The position numbers and the translations under genes were made by a program. From positions 2,542,001 to 2,606,000 of the forward strand of contig JACONQ010000008.1 of the NCBI GenBank assembly GCA_014281115.1: a stretch of DNA of 64,000 nucleotides, given 5' to 3'. Shown one piece after another: positions 1-9,835 of this stretch (position 1 is its first letter; each line of letters starts with the position of its first letter). Below the pieces are notes generated by a model. The model made no database searches. It saw nothing but the letters and a program-made list of their open reading frames with translations, and had not been told where the DNA came from. This DNA is from Laburnicola sp. R22_1. Its lineage: Eukaryota > Ascomycota > Dothideomycetes > Pleosporales > Didymosphaeriaceae.

Positions 1-1100
1 CTACCTAATAAAGTCTTCTAGAACTCTAATAATTAGGAGCTACCTTCTAACTATTAGCCCTTACTCTAATCTACTAGTTACCTAACTTATTCTGCTCCTA
101 GGGGTACTCTAAGCTACTAAAATGAGTAGTCTAGTTTACTACTAGTTAAGTAGCTCCTTAGCTAGCCTACTATATATAGGCACTTATTGCTTTTAGTGCT
201 TTTACTTTTAGCTATTTCTTTTTTAGCTAGCTTACTACTAATTTAGTAGTTACTTAGCTATTATACGCATATAGGGTACCTCTAGCTTTTAGCATCTTTA
301 CTCCTAGATATCTCTACTATTACTAGCAGTTCTTATAGCTTTAGAAGCTGCTTTACCCTAATTAAAAACTATATAGTTAGGTTAATATATTTTTTAACAC
401 TCTTTTATAGTACTAAAGAATATTATATAATATAATTACGCCTACGCGCAATAAACTAACTAGAATGTTTTTAGCTAACTATATTTTTATATAGTATTAG
501 AGCTAAAAATACGCTTTATTAGTAAAACACTACACACTAAGATATAGTTTCTAATTTAGCACTAATTTACTTTTAACTACTTTTTTTAATATCTTTACTA
601 AATAGTAACTAGATTAAAAACTAAGGCTACTAATAGAACTATAGGAGCCTATTACCCCTATTATAACTCTCTTTAGCTCTATAATAGTACTAGTTATATT
701 AAAAATCCACTAAAATACCTTATTTTTATATACTTTTCTTTCTATTTTTAGACCTTAAAAGAAAAGTTATATAATAGTCCTTACTAGTCTATTTACTAAG
801 TACGCCCTATTACCTTTCTTTTATATTTTATTTTCCTTTATTAGCGCCTTTTACCTTTTTAAAGGCGCCTTTTTTAGTTAGTATTAGTGTAGTAGTTAGT
901 GTAGGCTTATGCCCTACGTCGCCCTCTATATAAGAAAGGGCCCCTTAGGTCCCTTTCTTATCTACTATCTTAGAATAGTATTAATTTAACTAGCTCTTTT
1001 AACTATTCTAGCTATTTCTAATAGGTTAGCCCTATAAGACTATATACCGCCCTTACACTAAAACTCTTTTAACTACTAATAATAATAAAAAGAATAGTAT
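1..1100. repeat. RIP-degraded AT-rich repeat block
   Basis: The sequence is extremely AT-rich and dominated by TpA steps such as TATA, CTA and TAG, with stops in every frame and no ORF worth reporting. A palindromic GC-richer patch near 930-965 reads as a remnant of an older element end. The composition matches other blocks in the window that can be tied to known transposon copies, so this is read as a RIP-mutated transposon remnant of unknown class. Confidence 0.8.
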
Positions 1101-1401
1101 GTGTTGTTAAATTATCTATCTAGGGGTAGAACGACAAAGGCTTTCATCTCAAATAACATGACAAAAAAAGCAGAGCCCCTTGCTTAGTAATCAAAAAAAG
1201 CGTGAAAAGGTGGTCACAAAAATGCGAAAGAATAGTATAAATATATAATATTAGCTAGTTATAATATATAATCTTTTTTTATAATCCCCTTTTTTACGCT
1301 CTTTTTGATTACTAAGCAGGGGGCTCTGCTTTTTTTATTATGTTATTTGAGATGAAAGCCTTTGTTGTCCTACCCCTAGGTAGATTTAATTAACGCCACA
1401 C
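1101..1401. mobile_element. MITE with ~110-bp terminal inverted repeats
   Basis: The left arm (1101-1212) and right arm (1290-1401) are near-perfect inverted repeats separated by about 77 bp of AT-rich spacer. Shared blocks include CTAGGGGTAG, the ACAAAGGCTTTCATCTC-like block, AGCAGAGCCCC and GCTTAGTAATCAAAAA. The ends read TGTGTTG and CACACA, flanked by TA on both sides, which would fit a TA target-site duplication of a Tc1/mariner-type element. No coding capacity is present. Related arms occur at 46.75-48.1 kb and 62.6-63.3 kb in heavily RIP-mutated form; this copy is the best preserved. Confidence 0.8.
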
Positions 1402-1819
1402 ACATAATACGTAATATAGAGATGTAAATAAAACTCTTTCTCTCTCCCTCTCTTGCCTAGACCTGCTAAGAAATTGCCGATCGAATAGCTTACCTAGGTA
1501 GGTAAGCTAGCGCGATAGATACCCCGCAAAAAGCTTGGGCCTCGTTTTGGCGGCCTCCAGCTCGGCTCCTTGCCGAACGCATGACATGGCCGACCTCACG
1601 CTCTCACTTCACATCTAGACGTGTTGCTGTTGCTCGATAGTGTCTTGCGCGGCTTTCTCCCTCGCGCTTTCACGCTCCGACTGCCACCAGCGGCGCTTTT
1701 ACTCGGCGACCCGCCGTCTCGCCAAGCAGTCTTCTGCCGCATTGCATCACAATATGCGCTCACAACATGCGCTCACAACAGCAGCACGATTATAAGCGAC
1801 CAAACGGACAACGCCGGCC
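1402..1819. other. Intergenic, upstream of rhodopsin-like gene
   Basis: GC content rises abruptly from about 1450 as the sequence leaves the AT-rich block. A 102-residue ORF (1621-1929) begins with a non-ATG codon and overlaps the first exon of the downstream gene in another frame, so it is not called. No other gene is seen; the stretch presumably carries the promoter and 5' UTR of the 1820 gene. Confidence 0.5.
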
Positions 1820-2978
1820 ATGTCGATGCCCTACAGCGAAGAGTCGTGGATATGGTGGGTTGTGGTGCTTGCCATGATAGGCGCGAGATTGTAAGCGCTG
1901 AGCTCGAGTGGAGGGAATGGCGCGTTTGATATTGACTTTTTCGTGTAGGATCTCGCGTAGACTCCTCTTCCGTTCGATCAAAGGCCTTCAGGTCGACGAT
2001 TGGGCTATGGGCTTGTTTGTCAGTACCTGTTACACAGCCTTCATAGTAGTATCCAACAGGTACCTGAAAGCCGGGTCGAATTTGGAACCACCCGGATTCG
2101 ATTGGGCTGATCTCAGTGTCACCGACATCTCAAAACGCAGCTACGGCAGTGAGCTCATGATTGTTACCGAGCAGATGCTCATTCTCATCATCTGGTCCTG
2201 CAAAGCTTGTCTGCTCAAGATGTATCACCGACTGACACGCACGGCGCTGCGCAAAGAGAACGTCGCAATCAGCCTTCTCGCCGTGTACGTAGCACTCAGC
2301 TTTCTGATCATGGAGCTACTATACTTCACCGCTTGGTGTCGCCCATTCTCCGAGTACTACGCGGTGCCGACCGCGTCGACGCAATGCAACACGTTGACCA
2401 ACCATCGCATCACCAAGACCATTTTCAACATATCTTCGGACCTCATCATGCTATGCATCGCACTGCATATGTTCGTCCAATCAACCCTGCCGTTCAAGAG
2501 AAAGCTCATTCTATGCGCCATATTCTCACTTGGGATATTTGCTGCAGCCGCAGCCGGGTTGAGCGCGTACTATTCTCTCCGCCATCCATATGCACACATT
2601 TGGCTTTCGTGGTATCTACGACAATCGTCAATGGTCATCATCGTCGCCAATATACCGTTCACGTGGACCATACTACGTGAGTTTTTCGAGGCGGATGAGT
2701 TCTACGAAACGAACCCACCACCGTGGTCCTTCTACCCTCCTCCGCGCAATTCTACTGCCGGCAGCCGTAATGCGCGGTGGTACCATCAGACTAGTCCATC
2801 GATCCCGACGGCTCACACCCGTCGAAGTCGGGCGCCAATAGACTCTATCGGAAGCCAGGATACGCACTCCACAACGCTGCTGGCTTCTATGTCAAGTCCG
2901 ACGAGATGTTCCCCTCCAAGAAGCTTGATGCTACCCGATTCTAGGAGAGAGGAAATCGAATTGAAAAATGTCGCATGA
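1820..2978 (+). CDS. Fungal rhodopsin-like (SAT4/PTH11-type) 7-TM integral membrane protein
   Basis: Two exons, 1820-1890 and 1949-2978, separated by a 58-nt GT-AG intron, give 366 residues. The first exon supplies the N-terminus and first hydrophobic segment (MSMPYSEES, then WIWWVVVLAMIGAR). Exon 2 continues with SRRLLF, then GLQVDDWAMG, the Arg-rich, acidic-pair signature that follows TM1 in the fungal rhodopsin-domain family. Several more hydrophobic helices follow up to about residue 270 (EQMLILIIWSCKACLL, NISSDLIMLCIALHMF, KLILCAIFSLGIF). The tail of about 90 residues is hydrophilic, Ser/Pro-rich and cytosolic in family members. Ligands of this family are mostly unknown and some members are non-canonical GPCRs, so the exact role is open. 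ATGs at 1820 and 1826 are in frame; the first was chosen. The intron is inferred from frame continuity. Confidence 0.8.
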
Positions 2979-3211
2979 CTGTACGTCCGCACAGTTATTA
3001 GCAGCCCGCGATAATGATGCCATGGGTATGAGTCTAGATAGGTCTCTTCGTAATACGGCGCTTGCAAACGCTACAATATACAGTAGCCCTAGCAGGGTTA
3101 ACATTGTCTCACACGATCCCTCAATCTTCCAATGCTCTATAGCAACTCGGTCTTAGGAACGCATGACGATAGCTCTTCCCCAGTTGATATTTCCCGAACG
3201 GTCCGCGATCT

Positions 3212-4094
3212 TCACATCGACCCGCGGCTGGTCAATCCATCCATGTGTGCATCCTGAATCCAACGCCATCTTACAAGCTCGCTGCGCATGTTCTTGGTTG
3301 TGCACTTCGATGGAGTTGTTACCCCTGCGAGAGAATTCGGGCAGTCCATGCCCACAGTGAAGTGCCCGTTGCCTGCATCGAAGGATACACCAAAGGCTGA
3401 GCCATAGGTTCCGATCGACCAGGACTTGACCTGATACTTGGAATAGACAAAGAGTCCGCACGACACAAAATCGCCGTTCGGGACGCAAGCAGGTATCATC
3501 TCTGGGACGACTCGCCGCTCGCCATTCTTGATACATTCCATCTTGGGCATGATGTCATTCTGGGTATCGTTGACGACCAGGAGCACGTTTGTCGCATCTT
3601 TGAGCACCAAGTATGCTCCAGCTGTTGATCATAAGTCAATATGCGGCCGTACAGTTTAGGTGTGTAGACCATTACTCACCAGCTATGGCGACATGAAACG
3701 CGTCCAGGACGCCTCCGGCTGCAAGCGCGGCAGCCGTGTAACCAGCACTCCAGAGAATCAGCACACAGGCAAACGAGCCAGCAAGTTCGGTAGCTACGAA
3801 ACCCACGGATGCCAGCCACGCAGCACCCTTGGCCAGCATAGTGATGAGGGAGGTCGAAGTCTTCAACTCCTTGTTGCCATTCGAGATCGCGTCCATGACG
3901 GCTTTGATCTCCGCAGCCAGGTCGTTGCCCTCCTTCTCATGGAACTTCTGCAATTTGGTACGAGAGATTAGGAATGGGGCCGCGCGCTGCTCCGCGGGAA
4001 TGCCATTCCGCCAACTGTCGTTCCTGCGAAACCCGGTGAACTCCTTGGCTTGGTTGATGGACAAGGCATGAGCGTAGGGTCGTGCCGCGTCCAG
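3212..4094 (-). CDS. Unrecognised protein with central hydrophobic segments; 5' and 3' ends uncertain
   Basis: Two coding exons on the minus strand (4094-3680 and 3621-3212) are joined by a clear 58-nt intron (3679-3622, GTGAGT donor, CAG acceptor). The product has a charged N-terminal part (FHEKEGNDLAAEIKAVMDA), a hydrophobic Ala/Gly-rich region that could span a membrane twice (WLASVGFVATELAGSFACVLILWSAGY, here split only by description), and a soluble Cys-containing C-terminal half. No in-frame ATG exists downstream of the stop that precedes 4094, and the sequence there reads as an acceptor (CTTAG), so an upstream exon is missing from this model. Near the 3' end the other reading frame (3153-3300) looks more protein-like (EVHNQEHAQRACKMALDSG), which suggests an unseen intron or a frameshift. 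Family not recognised. Confidence 0.5.
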
Positions 4095-4199
4095 CTAAGC
4101 CATGATCCCACAACTGGGCGGAGAACGCCATTTTGCACATCGCACCCTCGTTGCAGATGGTCTGGATTGGAACTATAGCTGTATGCACAAGCCAATGTG

Positions 4200-5129
4200 A
4201 ACGACGTGCATTGGTGATCGAATGCTATCTCGCTTCGTCGAAGGAAGGGCTCAGCTCTTCGCTCTAGCGCTCTTGCGATGTATCCAATTGTGGCATCGTG
4301 ATTGCGTTGAGTCCGTTGCTGTGTACTCTGATTCTCGTGATTGATGTCCTTGTGGGCGTTTAACCCTATGCGTGGGTATAGGGAGGTCTGCGTCGTGTCT
4401 TAGAGGTATTAATGCGTACACATGTATGTACTGAGATGGTACAACTTACCAAAAACTGTGTGTTCGGTACTGAGTTTTAGTGCTTCCTGTTTTGCCCCTC
4501 TCTGTGTATTGTGCGGACTCGAACTAGGTTAGAATTTCCACGACGACGATTTTCAACAACGTACCAACAATCACGCCTTTCTAGCATTCTAGGCTTCGCC
4601 TATCCTCGCAGGCTCAGCTGGCATCTCCCAGTCCACCTGCTTCCGCGGACTGTCTAGGTGAACTGTGACATCACCTGCTGGTGAGGCGACCCGTATAGGG
4701 CGGGGCCAGATGGATACAATTGAAGGAAGGAAGGAAGGCGTCAACGTAGCGAGCGAGGTTACCTGAAGCGGAACAACTAGGACCCATTCTACGAAATATA
4801 GACTTCTCTCTGATGTAAACCTGCTGAACCCCTTGTCGAGGCTTTTGCATTCCACATGGGGGGCCATTTTCCCTTGTGCGACAGGACTTCCCCCGAGGAC
4901 CGATGCGACACGCACAAGAGAATACGAAGTCCGCTCAATAATCTCCAGACAAGTTAAAAGTAATATAAGAGACATGTAGACACTTGCGTGCACGTACCTA
5001 CTTTCGTCATTCATTCGTTTACTTTTTCTTGTTGCCATTCATTACATTCGTTGTTGAAGTTTTGATCCTTGATCGATGACTCCATAACTACATTTTCTCG
5101 AAATTATTGTCGCTTTCATTGTTTCCAAC
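4200..5129. other. Intergenic; one weak minus-strand ORF
   Basis: A 149-codon ORF on the minus strand (4589-5038) has no recognisable domain and an unusual composition. It lies between two better-supported genes and covers a GAAGGAAGGAAGG microsatellite near 4723. It is not called as a gene. From about 5040 the sequence is the pyrimidine-rich promoter/5' UTR of the gene at 5130. Confidence 0.4.
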
Positions 5130-5753
5130 ATGCGATCTCTCCTTTTCTCGCCCATGGCGATATCCTTTGCCAATGTGCTAGGCGCATACGCTATTGTAAC
5201 TTGTAACCACGAGCATCCCGGCGATGTTCACTTCCCTGGCGAAGACCTTGCGAAAACGATTGGACCCATCCTCGAGGGACCAGGTTTTGCGCTCTGCAAC
5301 GAACTCCCGTACGATAATTCCAGCGAGATTTTGTATCATGAGTCGGTGCACTACACTGTCCAAATCGATCGTCAGCAGCACACGGACACAGTCGAGAACT
5401 GCAAGACTGCTTTAACGTCAATCATGTCTCAGTGTGCTGTTAGTGAACAAGCACTTGGGGGAGAAGCCTACCTCAACGGTGTCGGCTATGAGATCTACCA
5501 TACTGAGCTTCGTGAACAAGACATTAGAGGTGATCCTGAGCTAGACAGTTGGATGGAGGCCCTCCAAGAACGTGGCGCAGATGATGAAGAGGAGGAGGGG
5601 GAGGGGGCGGAAGAGGAAGACGGCGGAGGTAGACAAAGCGTCGGCCCCCAAATGTCTCGAGAAATTGGGGCGCAGTTCTCTCACTCAGCTCAAAGTTGTC
5701 AAAGGCGCCCGAATACTTTTCGGCCGCAAGTTGAAACTTTGGAGATACTGTGA
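5130..5753 (+). CDS. Small secreted Cys-containing protein (candidate extracellular/effector-like)
   Basis: A single ORF of 207 codons starts with a hydrophobic stretch that reads as a signal peptide (MRSLLFSPMAISFANVLGAYA). The mature part has cysteines at about 25, 56, 90 and 101, an acidic middle and the segment YLNGVGYEIYHTE. From about residue 149 an Asp/Glu run encoded by GA-rich repeats begins. The last 40 residues are the antisense of an F-box gene fragment, so the native stop may have been lost and the C-terminus may be acquired junk. No family was recognised. Being small, secreted and Cys-bearing makes an apoplastic role plausible, but only as inference. Next gene on the same strand is far away; the F-box fragment overlaps its 3' end. 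Confidence 0.6.
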   Translation: MRSLLFSPMAISFANVLGAYAIVTCNHEHPGDVHFPGEDLAKTIGPILEGPGFALCNELPYDNSSEILYHESVHYTVQIDRQQHTDTVENCKTALTSIMSQCAVSEQALGGEAYLNGVGYEIYHTELREQDIRGDPELDSWMEALQERGADDEEEEGEGAEEEDGGGRQSVGPQMSREIGAQFSHSAQSCQRRPNTFRPQVETLEIL

Positions 5754-5826
5754 GGGTATGTTTCAGATCTTCAAGACCGAGATACCTGCTGATGTGATCG
5801 ATAAGCTCCTGCGGTAAGCTATCCAT
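5524..5826 (-). pseudogene. Truncated F-box protein gene
   Basis: Minus strand from the ATG at 5826. The N-terminus is a clear F-box: MDSLPQELIDHISRYLGLED followed by LKHTLTVSPKFQLAAEKYS. The following FETFGG-like region and RFVYLRRL match the usual continuation of fungal F-box proteins. At about 5640 the frame enters a proline run encoded by the antisense of a GA-rich tract and then stops at 5524. Intact fungal F-box proteins of this type are several hundred residues long, so only the first quarter survives. F-box proteins act as substrate adaptors of SCF ubiquitin ligases; this one lacks a substrate-binding part. It overlaps the convergent gene at 5130-5753. Confidence 0.65.
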
Positions 5827-5886
5827 GGCGCCGGGGGTCAGGCTGGGTTTGAGAGTCACTGTGCGATGTCGGATTCCGGTTGCCAA

Positions 5887-6508
5887 AAACGTCCACTGAT
5901 GGTGCAGAGTGTGTTTTGAGTTGCTGGTTGAATCCGCAAAGAGAAAGAAATAAGTTGGCGATACCGTGACGAGCGGCAGCTTCCTTACAAAGGTGCAGCA
6001 TGCGGGCTGATGCTGGGACTAGTCCAGATTAGGGAAACTGTACTCCCGCGTGCAGCGTAAGCTGACTTCGCCCCATCGCCTTAAATGTCGACGGTCCCAA
6101 GTTCTAGATAGCTATCGCTGCACGGATAGCCTGAGTAAAAATGGGTTTAGAGGGAAAGATGGTACATGAAAGTAATCAGACACGCTAAACTGATGATGAA
6201 GCTCACACGTAGAGTCACGTGGATGGCGTACCTCCTGCACCTGGGCACCACCTACCTAGGGACCTGGGGACCTACACGTAGGCATCTGGACATCTCAAGA
6301 CTTCACGACCCAACAAACGTTTGACAACCCCAACTCTACCGATTTGTTTACGGAATGTCTACCTCTACAATCCACGCCTAGGAATCAACACGTTCGGCAG
6401 ACAATCGCTAATGTAGAACCACCACGCAACAGTGACCAATATTCAGAAGAAAGTGCAACACGCCGCTTAAGTTCAGAATAGCAATTATTTATATTTTCCG
6501 GTGTCGAT
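5887..6508. other. Intergenic, no gene seen
   Basis: Neutral composition with short tandem-like tracts (ACCTAGGGACCTGGGGACC near 6252). No ORF with a recognisable product. The right boundary is set by the target-site duplication of the LINE insertion. Confidence 0.4.
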
Positions 6509-6523
6509 AATGGCATCAGTAAG

Positions 6524-7366
6524 GTCTTCGATGCAGACCCGTTGAGTACTTTGTTGTTGAGTTTTACACAGTGCACAGTTTAAAGTTAACAATTGTATTG
6601 ATTGTTTAGGTCTCTACTTTAAGTCCTTAAGGTCCTAAATCCACCTGTTATCCTGCCACTTGTTAATTTAGTTAATTACAGCCTTATTACTAATAGTAAG
6701 GCTATAGGGCCACCTTGCAAGGATAGCGTTAAGGGCATTGCATTACTCTTTAATATAGTCTTTATCCTTCCTCCCTTATATACCTTCTGTTCTTATAAGA
6801 GATAGTGCTATAGTTTAGATAGGTATCCTTACTAGCTTAATCCTCTAAGATCTAAAGGTGCAACTGCAGCAGCTAGAGCTTTTTAAGGAGCTTATTATTC
6901 TTATTATTACTAATAATTTTACTCCTCTATTTACAGTATTTCTATAATTTAAGAGAAAGCTTTTTAAGTTAGTTATAGCTATTGCGCGTTCTTATGTAAA
7001 AGCTAACCGCCTTAGTAGTAGTAATAATAGGAGGACCTATATTAAGGATAGAATTAAGGTACTAAGGTACAGATCTTAGGTGGCACGAAGGGCCATTTAT
7101 TGCCTACAGCAATTCTACTATTTTCGCCGCCCTTTAGAGCTCTATAGTTAAATAGTAACTCTAAGGTCACTGTCCTATAGTTCGCTGTTATATAATTAGC
7201 CCTTTACTAATTATGTGCGTTATGCTTTAGCTCCCTACTATAATTAATCCTAATCGCGCCCTTTTTTTTACGTACTTTAGCTGTTAAATCTTAATTATGC
7301 TTGCTATTAAGTCTTATAATCTGTAAAAGGTTAGGTCGACTATAAACGGATATGAATGAATGAATA
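6524..7366 (+). mobile_element. 5'-truncated LINE-type insertion with (TGAA)n tail
   Basis: The interval is flanked by perfect 15-bp direct repeats AATGGCATCAGTAAG (6509-6523 and 7367-7381), a long target-site duplication as made by target-primed reverse transcription. The right end finishes in TGAATGAATGAAT, a short tandem tail typical of some LINEs. The last about 175 bp are homologous to the shorter copy at 23788-23960 (opposite orientation) and, in RIP-mutated form, to 47.6-48.3 kb. Compared with the 23.8-kb copy this one has mostly C-to-T and G-to-A changes, the RIP signature. No reverse-transcriptase ORF survives; the copy is truncated at the 5' end. Confidence 0.8.
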
Positions 7367-7381
7367 AATGGCATCAGTAAG

Positions 7382-7692
7382 ATAGAGAGTCACTAGCAGC
7401 GTCCGGTTTTCTCTGGTTGAGATAAGCGAAGACAATACATTGTCAATTATCAGTGATCAAGATAGTTTGCCATTAACCTAGAACTAGGCTCATATGCATA
7501 CAGGTCTATCGGATGTTCCCTCACGTCCGAACAGAACCATACTCACGGATAGCAAATCTAACATATAGGGACATGCGTCTGAGCCCAGTCGACGAATGCT
7601 ATAATAACAGCTTGCCCATCATGTATAGAAGCGAATCAACTACCCATAGACTCGCAATATGATTCTGAAAGACCCCAAGTACCGCAGTAGTC
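7382..7692. other. Intergenic, 3' flank of the minus-strand gene ending at 7693
   Basis: No ORF of note apart from antisense or shifted frames. The stretch probably includes the 3' UTR of the Cys-rich gene. Confidence 0.35.
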
Positions 7693-8286
7693 TTAGATGA
7701 GGAACTTGCAGTTGCCGCCGGCCCAGTCGCCTCCACGCGTAGTGCAGGCCAACTCCTTGACACCAAGCGGAGCCTGACCACACTGAGCGACATTGATGGT
7801 GCAATTGGTTCCGACGAACTCGCCATTGACCTGGGTGCACAGCTGCAGCGGGGTATCAATACCAATGGCGTACTCGAAGAAGGGTTCGGCATGGGAGAGA
7901 TCGAGGGTGCAGGTGGACTTGGCGCCATCGTAAGTACCTCCGAGATTGTCGCACATTTCGGTAGGCTGCTGCAGGGCGGTCATGTCACCGTATGCCTTGA
8001 GGAGACTCGATAATGTCAGTGCCAGAAGGTCTGGTAAGGGAGTTAGAGAATGAAAAAGAGAGAAACTCACTCGTCGATGCTGAACTTTGCCTCCTCTTCC
8101 TTCTCCTTGGAAGGACGCACGTGGCCTCCGAGCCCTTGATGACGGCAGAGGAAGCAGGTGCCTATAGGGAACATGAGGCACATCACCTACGAAATGCGAA
8201 ATGCTCGGTCAGTAAGGCTAATGTGTTTTCCGTAAAAGAGTGCTTACATAGCAAGTAACGCAGTGCGAGCTACAGTTGTTACCCAT
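7693..8286 (-). CDS. Small Cys-rich protein with three Cys-Gly repeats and possible N-myristoylation signal
   Basis: Three exons on the minus strand, 8286-8248, 8186-8071 and 8005-7693, encode 155 residues; introns of 61 and 65 nt have GTAAGC/GTGAGT donors and TAG/GAG acceptors, and the phases fit. The N-terminus begins MGNNCSS: Gly2, Ser6 and Cys5 fit an N-myristoylation plus palmitoylation site. It is followed by closely spaced cysteines (5, 9, 12, 16, 24, 27) that could bind metal. The C-terminal half has three copies of a pattern C-x3-4-G-x-(Y/F/W)-x-G-x2-4-C: CDNLGGTYDGAKSTC, CTQVNGEFVGTNC and CTTRGGDWAGGNC. No named family was recognised. Membrane anchoring is inferred from the N-terminus only; there is no signal peptide. 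Confidence 0.7.
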
Positions 8287-8596
8287 GTCGAGCAGTTAAT
8301 ATCGAAGAGTTATAGAGTGTAATGGAAGTAGATGGCTATTTCAGGTTGAATGTTGAGTTTGTTGTTCCCAGCGGTGCGGCGAAGGGTATTATATACGGAG
8401 CATCACAAATTACGTCAGTCTTTGTGAAAGACAGAGCTGAGGTGGATATGTGCAAGACAGGAGAGATCTCTCCCGTAAAAGTGTGAAAGATTCGAGGATA
8501 AACGCCCTAGCTTCACCACAATAAACGAGAAGCTGCAACTGCATAGCCAATTTCTTCGATTGTTATTCCTCCATGTATCCATCGCCTTCTCAGTAG

Positions 8597-9835
8597 CTAT
8601 CCCCCATGATTAGAGTGCCCGGCGAAATTGGCCGTTTGGTCCATCATTGAATTATCCTCGTTGTTGTCAGCTCCGTGGTTGGCCCACGTGTTCATATTAC
8701 CCGTGGCGTCATGGCTATTTTGTGCCACGTATTGCAAGGGATAATTTTGATATTGGTCTTGGGTGGCGTAGTGTAGGCCTGGCTGAGACTCAGAGTGTGT
8801 GAACGGCGCTTGGTATCCAGGTTGCATAACTGGCTGTTGAGGGTAAGATAGTGGAATTGATGGTTCATAACCAAACTGTTCGTACGGGTGGCCGGTATTG
8901 TGACTAGTATTGTACTCGGTTGAGCTGTCCTGCGCAGGGCCTACAGTTGACCAGTCCATCACAAACGAGTGATTATATCTAGGCATATTGATGGAGTAAG
9001 GCTGGGGCTGCTGTTGTGTGGTGTTATGGTCGGTATTAAAGTGTATCAAATTATCCTGCGTAGGTTCAAAAGGTGGCCAGTATAAAGCAACAGGCTCTTC
9101 ATCCGAATTGCTTTCCTCCTCGTCGTTCATAGCCTCATCCCCTGAATCACTCTCACCCTCTCCGTCGATAAGATCTTCTCCTGAATCAGTTTCCTCCTCG
9201 CCGTCGACAGGATCTTCTCCTGCATCAATTTCCTCCTCATAGTCGACAGGTTGTTCTCCTAGGTCACTTTCCTCGTCGTAATCCGCCAGTCCTTCTCCTA
9301 GGTCATTTTTCTCGTCGTCATCCACGAGTGCTTCTCCTGAATCGCTTTCCTCGTCGTCATCCACAAGTGCTTCTGCTAAATCATTCATCTCCTCCTCATT
9401 ACCCACAGACTGCTCCCCTGAATCTGAATCACTTCCCTCCCGATCATCAAAATTCTCAGGCTCTTCTCCTAGAAGTATATACCCCAAATCACGGAGTCTC
9501 TTTCGGATATCCTCCTTCCTAACTCCCTTTCGCACCCTGTACTTATTCTTGGGATAGACACTTCCAGGCTTTTTCATTTCAGGTTGTATGTTCTCACATC
9601 TTACTGAATAGCAACCACCATCTAGCTGGACGGTTGCAAAGGATGCGTCATAACACCATTGTGGCGACGCTCCTGTTCTTTTGGCCTCATCTGTCGCGAC
9701 TTGGCATAAATGCTCTGCGTTGCTGTCTCTGTCGATTGGGGCAATGTAGTCTAAAAGAGTCAAAAAGTTTGGCTTGACTGGTGCATGCAGGCGGTTGTTG
9801 CAGTCCCTGTAGCTCAGAACAGCGTCTATACACAT
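8597..9835 (-). CDS. Unrecognised protein with 13-residue acidic tandem repeats and Gln/Tyr-rich tail
   Basis: A single uninterrupted 412-codon ORF on the minus strand. Residues 1-85 form a Cys-containing globular-looking region. Residues about 95-120 are basic (KNKYRVRKGVRKEDIRKRL). From about 135 to 245 there are eight tandem copies of a 13-residue unit of the form E-x-x-V-D-x-(D/E)-E-E-x-D-x-G (39-bp DNA unit, about 9097-9420). The last 160 residues are rich in Gln, Asn, Tyr, Pro and His, low-complexity and likely disordered. No enzyme motif is seen. The acidic/QN-rich layout resembles transcription-associated or condensate-forming proteins, but that is a guess. Confidence 0.65.
   Translation of the reverse strand: MCIDAVLSYRDCNNRLHAPVKPNFLTLLDYIAPIDRDSNAEHLCQVATDEAKRTGASPQWCYDASFATVQLDGGCYSVRCENIQPEMKKPGSVYPKNKYRVRKGVRKEDIRKRLRDLGYILLGEEPENFDDREGSDSDSGEQSVGNEEEMNDLAEALVDDDEESDSGEALVDDDEKNDLGEGLADYDEESDLGEQPVDYEEEIDAGEDPVDGEEETDSGEDLIDGEGESDSGDEAMNDEEESNSDEEPVALYWPPFEPTQDNLIHFNTDHNTTQQQPQPYSINMPRYNHSFVMDWSTVGPAQDSSTEYNTSHNTGHPYEQFGYEPSIPLSYPQQPVMQPGYQAPFTHSESQPGLHYATQDQYQNYPLQYVAQNSHDATGNMNTWANHGADNNEDNSMMDQTANFAGHSNHGG
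9097..9420 (-). repeat. 39-bp coding tandem repeat (acidic, 8 units)
   Basis: Eight imperfect 39-bp units on the minus strand inside the gene at 8597-9835 encode the repeated acidic 13-mer. All differences keep the frame, as expected for a repeat that expands and contracts under coding selection. Confidence 0.75.

Noticed and set aside
4589..5038. 149-codon minus ORF
   Set aside because: No recognisable family; crosses a GAAGG microsatellite; no splice or start support.
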